Below, one piece after another: positions 13,124-17,076 of a DNA stretch of 17,076 nt. Made by a program: the position numbers and the translations under genes. Below the pieces are notes generated by a model. It saw nothing but the letters and a program-made list of their open reading frames with translations. It searched no databases and had not been told where the DNA came from. The stretch is from JBBQXK01 sp038251625 (lineage in GTDB: Bacteria; Pseudomonadota; Alphaproteobacteria; Rhodobacterales; Rhodobacteraceae). The stretch covers positions 1-17,076 of the forward strand of contig JBBSBE010000087.1 of NCBI GenBank assembly GCA_038251625.1, written 5' to 3'. The first letter of the stretch is position 1. Every line of letters starts with the position of its first letter.

Positions 13124-13936
13124 GTGTCAGCGGCCCTCGCCCATCCGCTGGTCTGGGCCGCATTGGCCGCTCTCGGGGCGATCGTGATCCTCTGGCCCCG
13201 TGGCGATGGGCCGTTGCGCGCGTCTGTACGCGAAAGGTTGGCGCCGGTGGCGCGGATGGTGGCGTTCTGGCTGATCGGGCCCGTTCTCATCGTGCTGGTC
13301 GCGCCGGGCCTGACGGACGACATGCGCGGTATCCTGATCGCGGCGCTTCTGGCCGTTGCCAGCTGGTTCGTGACGTTCCTTTTCCAGCAGGAAGAGCTTG
13401 CCGCCGATCAAGGCGATCTGATGATCGCGCTTCGGGCCGAAATCTGGGTGTACCTTCTGGCGCTCCGGCGTGAGGGCAGCGCCGTCCACGCCCGGATGGT
13501 GGATGCCCGGATCGCCGAGGCGCTGGCCGCGGGGCACGACTACACCCATTTCATTCCCATCCCGGGTGAGCCTGTGGTGTTCGAAGCCGTGGCAAGCCGC
13601 ATCGATCGCCTGCCCACCGCCCCGGTGGATCGCATCATCCAGTTCTACAGCCTGATCGCCGATATCCGCAGCTTCGCGGCCGATCTGCGCAGCGATGCCT
13701 TCGCCGCCTTGCCGCTCAATCGCCGCCGCTGGGCCTATGCCCACTACTATGACATGCGCAGCACGCTCGAGGCACTGGCGACGGTGGCGATCCATGATAT
13801 CAACGTGGCGCTTGGCGTCAAAACGCCAGATGCAGACTTGGACGCCGGCCTGATGTCCGGCGCGCGGGTCAGTAGCCCGGTGCCGGGCCCGTCCGCCCCG
13901 GGATCGGGGCCTGATTCTTCGGTTGGTCAGCCATGA
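13124..13936 (+). CDS. Uncharacterised membrane protein downstream of pccA
   Basis: 270 aa from a GTG start one base after the pccA stop; the ribosome site must lie inside the end of pccA (GGAG at 13110). Three hydrophobic segments are seen at about residues 7-24, 43-62 and 68-88, so the N-terminal third is in the inner membrane. The remaining part is soluble and mostly helical (ALRAEIWVYLLALRREGS, RIIQFYSLIADIRSFAADLRSD, NRRRWAYAHYYDMRSTLEALATVAIHDIN), ending in a proline/glycine/serine-rich, likely disordered tail. I do not recognise the family. The tight spacing implies co-transcription and coupled translation with pccA. Confidence 0.75.
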   Translation: MSAALAHPLVWAALAALGAIVILWPRGDGPLRASVRERLAPVARMVAFWLIGPVLIVLVAPGLTDDMRGILIAALLAVASWFVTFLFQQEELAADQGDLMIALRAEIWVYLLALRREGSAVHARMVDARIAEALAAGHDYTHFIPIPGEPVVFEAVASRIDRLPTAPVDRIIQFYSLIADIRSFAADLRSDAFAALPLNRRRWAYAHYYDMRSTLEALATVAIHDINVALGVKTPDADLDAGLMSGARVSSPVPGPSAPGSGPDSSVGQP

Positions 13937-13997
13937 GGGCCTCCATATGCCACCTCTGACATATACGCGCAGGAAGACTGCATTTCAACGGTCGAGG

Positions 13998-14441
13998 TCA
14001 GCGCCCGGCCGGGTAACGTTCCAGCATTTCTTGCCGGGCGATGGGGAATTTGTCGATAGCACGTGTGATCTCTCGGACGTCCCACGGCAGGGGCTTGCGC
14101 AGCTTCACCTCGCCGTCCTTGTCGAGGATCATCAGGCTGAACCCGCGTGGATGGAATTTCTGGCGCAGCCAGCTTTTCAGGGCCGGGCGGGTGTCGATAA
14201 TCACCACCACGTCGCGCGCGACCAACTGACCTTCGTCCGCTTCGATCAACTCCAACTGGCGCTGGAAGTTGGGGTCGTTCGGGCTGTCGGCGAAGACGAT
14301 AACCGGGCGCTTGATCCAGATGAACTCGGACAGCGTCACACCTTGCGCGTCAAGGATCACGCGGACGGGTGCGGTTTCTTGGGCCGCCGCAGCCGCGACG
14401 GGAAGAAACATAGACAGAACAAGGATATGAAGCGGTTTCAT
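13998..14441 (-). CDS. DUF4174 family secreted protein
   Basis: 147 aa with a signal peptide (MKPLHILVLSMFLPVAAAAAQ), so periplasmic. The family pattern is clear: LSEFIWIKRPVIVFADSPNDPNFQRQLELI, ARDVVVIIDT, then RGFSLMILDKDGEVKLRKPLPWDVREITRAIDKFPIARQEM. The order of strands and the GFSLMILDKDGEVKLRK hairpin recall thioredoxin-like folds, but no CxxC is present. Function unknown. The start at 14441 has AGGGAGA before it and begins the signal peptide; the open frame extends upstream without support. It is divergent from the mutase gene (71-base gap) and convergent with the membrane protein. Confidence 0.8.
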   Translation of the reverse strand: MKPLHILVLSMFLPVAAAAAQETAPVRVILDAQGVTLSEFIWIKRPVIVFADSPNDPNFQRQLELIEADEGQLVARDVVVIIDTRPALKSWLRQKFHPRGFSLMILDKDGEVKLRKPLPWDVREITRAIDKFPIARQEMLERYPAGR

Positions 14442-14512
14442 GCAGTCTCCCTCAGCCCTCGATATAGGGCAGGGCGTGGCGAAACCCAAGCAAGACTGGA
14501 AGGAGCTTCCCG

Positions 14513-16660
14513 ATGACCGATCCGCTTGCCACATGGAGGGCGCTTGCCGCCCGCGAATTGCGCGGCCGCGACCTCGAAAGCCTGACCTGGGAAACACTGG
14601 AAGGCATCATGGTCCGCCCGCTCTATACGGCGGCGGATACGGCAGAACTGGCACACATGGGCGGCGTGCCGGGCCTTGCCCCGTTCACAAGGGGCGTCCG
14701 CGCCACGATGTATGCGGGCCGACCCTGGACGATCCGGCAATATGCAGGCTTTTCGACCGCCGAAGCCTCCAACACGTTTTATCGCAAGGCACTGGCGGCC
14801 GGGCAGCAGGGCGTGTCGGTCGCTTTCGATCTGGCAACCCATCGCGGCTATGACAGCGACCACCCGCGCGTCGAGGGCGATGTCGGCAAGGCAGGCGTGG
14901 CCATCGACAGCGTGGAGGACATGAAGATCCTCTTTGATGGCATCCCGCTGGAAAAGGTGTCGGTCTCGATGACGATGAACGGCGCGGTGATCCCCGTGCT
15001 CGCCAGCTTCATCGTGGCGGGCGAGGAACAGGGCGTGCCGCGGGCGGCTTTGTCGGGCACGATCCAGAACGACATCCTGAAGGAATTCATGGTGCGCAAC
15101 ACCTATGTGTATCCCCCCGAACCCTCGATGCGGATCGTGGCCGATATCATCGAATACACCGCCGCCGAGATGCCAAAGTTCAATTCGATCTCGATCTCGG
15201 GCTATCACATGCAGGAGGCGGGCGCGAACCTCGTGCAGGAGTTGGGCTTTACCCTTGCCGACGGGCGCGAATATGTGCGCACGGCGCTGGCCCGGGGAAT
15301 GGATGTCGACGCCTTTGCGGGGCGGCTTTCCTTCTTCTTCGCCATCGGCATGAACGTCTTCATGGAAGCCGCCAAGCTGCGCGCGGCGCGGCTGTTGTGG
15401 TATCGGATCATGGAAGGTTTTGGCGCGAAAAAGCCCGAAAGCCTGATGCTTCGCACGCATTGCCAGACTTCGGGTGTGTCCCTGCAAGAGCAGGACCCGA
15501 TGAACAACGTGGTCCGCACGGCCTATGAGGCGATGGCGGCGGTTCTGGGCGGGACGCAGAGCCTGCACACCAACAGCTTTGATGAGGCGATGGCGCTGCC
15601 GACCGAGTTTTCGGCGCGCATCGCGCGCAATACCCAACTGATCTTGCAGGAGGAAACTGGCGTTACGCATGTCGTCGATCCGCTGGCGGGCAGCTATTAT
15701 GTGGAAAGCCTGACGGCGGAGCTGGCCGACAAGGCCTGGGCGCTGATGGAGGAGGTCGAGGCGATGGGCGGCATGACCAAGGCCGTGGCCTCGGGCATGC
15801 CAAAGCTCAGGATCGAGGAAAGCGCCGCACGACGGCAGGCGATGATCGACCGGGGGGAAGAGGTGATCGTGGGCGTGAACAAGTACCGCCTCGACCAGGA
15901 GGATGTGACCGAGATCCGCGATATCGACAACATGGCGGTCCGCGACTCGCAGATGGCGCGGCTGGCCACGATCCGCGCTTCACGCGACGCGGAGGCCTGT
16001 TCTGCCGCGCTGGCCGAGGTATCACGGGCGGCGCGCGAGGGGGGGAACCTGCTTGAAGCCGCAGTTGCGGCGGCGCGGGCGCGGGCCACGGTGGGCGAGA
16101 TCAGCCTTGCGATGGAGGAGGTTTTCGGGCGGCACCGGGCAGAGGTGAAGACCCTCGCCGGGGTTTATGGTGCTGCCTACGATGGGGATGCAGGTTTTGC
16201 CGCGATCCAGGCGGACGTCGAGGCCTTCGCCGGGGAAGAGGGGCGGCGGCCGCGCATGCTGGTCGTGAAGATGGGGCAGGACGGGCACGATCGGGGCGCA
16301 AAGGTCATCGCCACCGCCTTTGCCGATATCGGGTTCGATGTGGATGTGGGCCCCCTCTTTCAGACCCCCGAGGAAGCGGCGCAGGATGCCATCGACAACG
16401 ATGTGCATGTGGTGGGAATTTCCAGCCAGGCGGCCGGGCACAAGACCTTGGCACCGAAGCTGGTGAAGGCCCTGGAAGCGGCGGGCGCGGGGGAAATCCT
16501 TGTGATCTGCGGGGGGGTGATCCCGGCGCAGGATCATGCGTTCCTGAAAGCCGCCGGGGTAAAGGCCATCTTCGGGCCGGGGACGAACATTCCCGACGCG
16601 GCGCGCGAAATTCTGGGCCTGATCCGGGCGGGGCGTAACACGCGTGATATGCCTGCCTAA
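14513..16660 (+). CDS. scpA: Methylmalonyl-CoA mutase, single-chain type
   Basis: 715-aa B12-dependent enzyme converting (R)-methylmalonyl-CoA to succinyl-CoA, the last step from propionyl-CoA into the TCA cycle. The N-terminal TIM-barrel carries RQYAGFSTAEASNTFYR (substrate tyrosine), VAFDLATHRGYDSDHPRV, PPEPSMRI, SGYHMQEAGA (substrate histidine), RLSFFFAIGMN and LRTHCQTSGVSLQEQDP. These fit methylmalonyl-CoA mutase better than ethylmalonyl- or isobutyryl-CoA mutases. The C-terminal B12 domain has DGHDRGAKVIA with the cobalt-ligand histidine at residue 592, then GISSQAAGH and ICGGVIP. Length is standard for the homodimeric form. AAGGAG lies upstream of the ATG. The gene is also called bhbA or mutB in related genomes. 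Epimerase and MeaB chaperone genes are not in the window. Confidence 0.95.
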   Translation: MTDPLATWRALAARELRGRDLESLTWETLEGIMVRPLYTAADTAELAHMGGVPGLAPFTRGVRATMYAGRPWTIRQYAGFSTAEASNTFYRKALAAGQQGVSVAFDLATHRGYDSDHPRVEGDVGKAGVAIDSVEDMKILFDGIPLEKVSVSMTMNGAVIPVLASFIVAGEEQGVPRAALSGTIQNDILKEFMVRNTYVYPPEPSMRIVADIIEYTAAEMPKFNSISISGYHMQEAGANLVQELGFTLADGREYVRTALARGMDVDAFAGRLSFFFAIGMNVFMEAAKLRAARLLWYRIMEGFGAKKPESLMLRTHCQTSGVSLQEQDPMNNVVRTAYEAMAAVLGGTQSLHTNSFDEAMALPTEFSARIARNTQLILQEETGVTHVVDPLAGSYYVESLTAELADKAWALMEEVEAMGGMTKAVASGMPKLRIEESAARRQAMIDRGEEVIVGVNKYRLDQEDVTEIRDIDNMAVRDSQMARLATIRASRDAEACSAALAEVSRAAREGGNLLEAAVAAARARATVGEISLAMEEVFGRHRAEVKTLAGVYGAAYDGDAGFAAIQADVEAFAGEEGRRPRMLVVKMGQDGHDRGAKVIATAFADIGFDVDVGPLFQTPEEAAQDAIDNDVHVVGISSQAAGHKTLAPKLVKALEAAGAGEILVICGGVIPAQDHAFLKAAGVKAIFGPGTNIPDAAREILGLIRAGRNTRDMPA

Positions 16661-16758
16661 GACATTGACCTTGAAAGAAATACCACTCTCGCATTAAGCG
16701 GAAATTTACCTTCTATTCACCGGGCAGGATTCCCCGCTTGGGGCCGAACGAATGCCCG

Positions 16759-16795
16759 CCGGCCCGTGAGAAACGCCTGCGCTACGGCGGGCCGG
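16759..16795. terminator. GC hairpin between the mutase gene and the small leftward gene
   Basis: CCGGCCCG (16759-16766) pairs with CGGGCCGG (16788-16795), 8 bp, ending directly at the stop codon of the leftward gene. An alternative register GCCCGCCG / CGGCGGGC gives another 8-bp stem. There is no T-run, so a convergent terminator role is only possible. The gap 16661-16795 contains nothing else I can support. Confidence 0.4.
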
Positions 16796-16999
16796 TTACT
16801 TGCGCAGTTTGGCGTTGACGAGGGTGGTGATCTCGTCGGGCGAGTTGGTCACACGAAGGGTCGCAAAGCCACCCTCGCCGGGGACGGCGAAGGAGACGAT
16901 GGACCCCTTGCCCGGCTTGTCGGGGCCGAACCACGCGATGTTTTCGCCGTTCACCTGAACCTGGTTTCCGTTGAGATCGTACATGGCGAGCAAAAGCAT
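16796..16999 (-). CDS. Small protein, possibly FlbD-like
   Basis: 67 aa, MLLLAMYDLNGNQVQVNGENIAWFGPD..., ending ATLRVTNSPDEITTLVNAKLRK. The layout (an N-terminal LNG-xxxxVN-xxI strand pair, a central beta region, then V-NSPDEI-xLV) recalls FlbD-type small proteins (LNG...LN..LI ... V.ES..E....). The match is by pattern only, and no flagellar genes are near. GGAG 6-9 bases before the ATG at 16999 sets the start; a TTG four codons upstream is in frame but is part of that ribosome site. No signal peptide is evident. The upstream 17000-17076 shows no further gene. Confidence 0.6.
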   Translation of the reverse strand: MLLLAMYDLNGNQVQVNGENIAWFGPDKPGKGSIVSFAVPGEGGFATLRVTNSPDEITTLVNAKLRK

Positions 17000-17076
17000 G
17001 GGTAGCTCCAAATGTGTGGGTGCAGATGGAAGCAGGGTAGGCGAAAGGGAGGCGCGGTGGCAATGGGGGAGAGGAA

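Noticed and set aside
14438..15670. 410-codon minus-strand frame opposite the mutase gene
   Set aside because: Antisense shadow; histidine/arginine-rich translation typical of reversed coding sequence, and it also overlaps the real DUF4174 start.
16694..16709. Second CtrA-like site, TTAA-N7-TTTA, after the mutase gene
   Set aside because: One base off consensus in the second half site and located between converging genes, where an activator site would have no promoter to serve.

Overview
The window is GC-rich, densely packed chromosomal DNA of an alphaproteobacterium, most likely a member of the Rhodobacterales (Roseobacter group). The basis is the ChoX/BetI/BetA proteins, propionyl-CoA carboxylase subunits of the roseobacter type, several small families typical of that order (DUF6497, DUF4174, short lipoproteins) and a CtrA-type box. 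I see no insertion sequence, prophage, CRISPR array, rRNA or tRNA. This reads as core metabolism, not an accessory island.

Left part (1-3571): a choline-to-glycine-betaine module in two divergent arms. Leftward run choX (periplasmic choline-binding protein) and the 5' end of choW (permease). Rightward run betI (TetR repressor) and betA (choline dehydrogenase). The 89-bp gap between choX and betI holds a palindrome that looks like a BetI operator. betB (betaine aldehyde dehydrogenase) is not between betI and betA and must lie elsewhere if the pathway is complete.

Middle (3572-6138): three apparently unrelated genes. They are a secreted staphylococcal-nuclease-like protein with a possible CtrA box upstream, a convergent CoxG/SRPBCC protein sharing its stop tetranucleotide, and a Bcr/CflA-type drug exporter.

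Right part (6139-16660): the propionyl-CoA to succinyl-CoA module, pccB, pccA and methylmalonyl-CoA mutase, interleaved with poorly known genes. pccB is followed by a RidA protein, a methyltransferase-like protein and a DUF6497 protein, the last three overlapping by ATGA. A 44-aa lipoprotein with a strong terminator, a 129-aa unknown protein and a 69-aa glycine-zipper lipoprotein with its own promoter and terminator come next. Then pccA is followed after one base by a membrane protein, then a DUF4174 gene divergent from the mutase gene. Methylmalonyl-CoA epimerase is not present here. The right edge has one small leftward gene, possibly FlbD-like.

No clearly new defence or mobile system is visible. 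The points most worth a second look are the accessory genes apparently co-transcribed with pccB and pccA, the odd placement of a strong terminator immediately before pccA, and the candidate BetI and CtrA sites.
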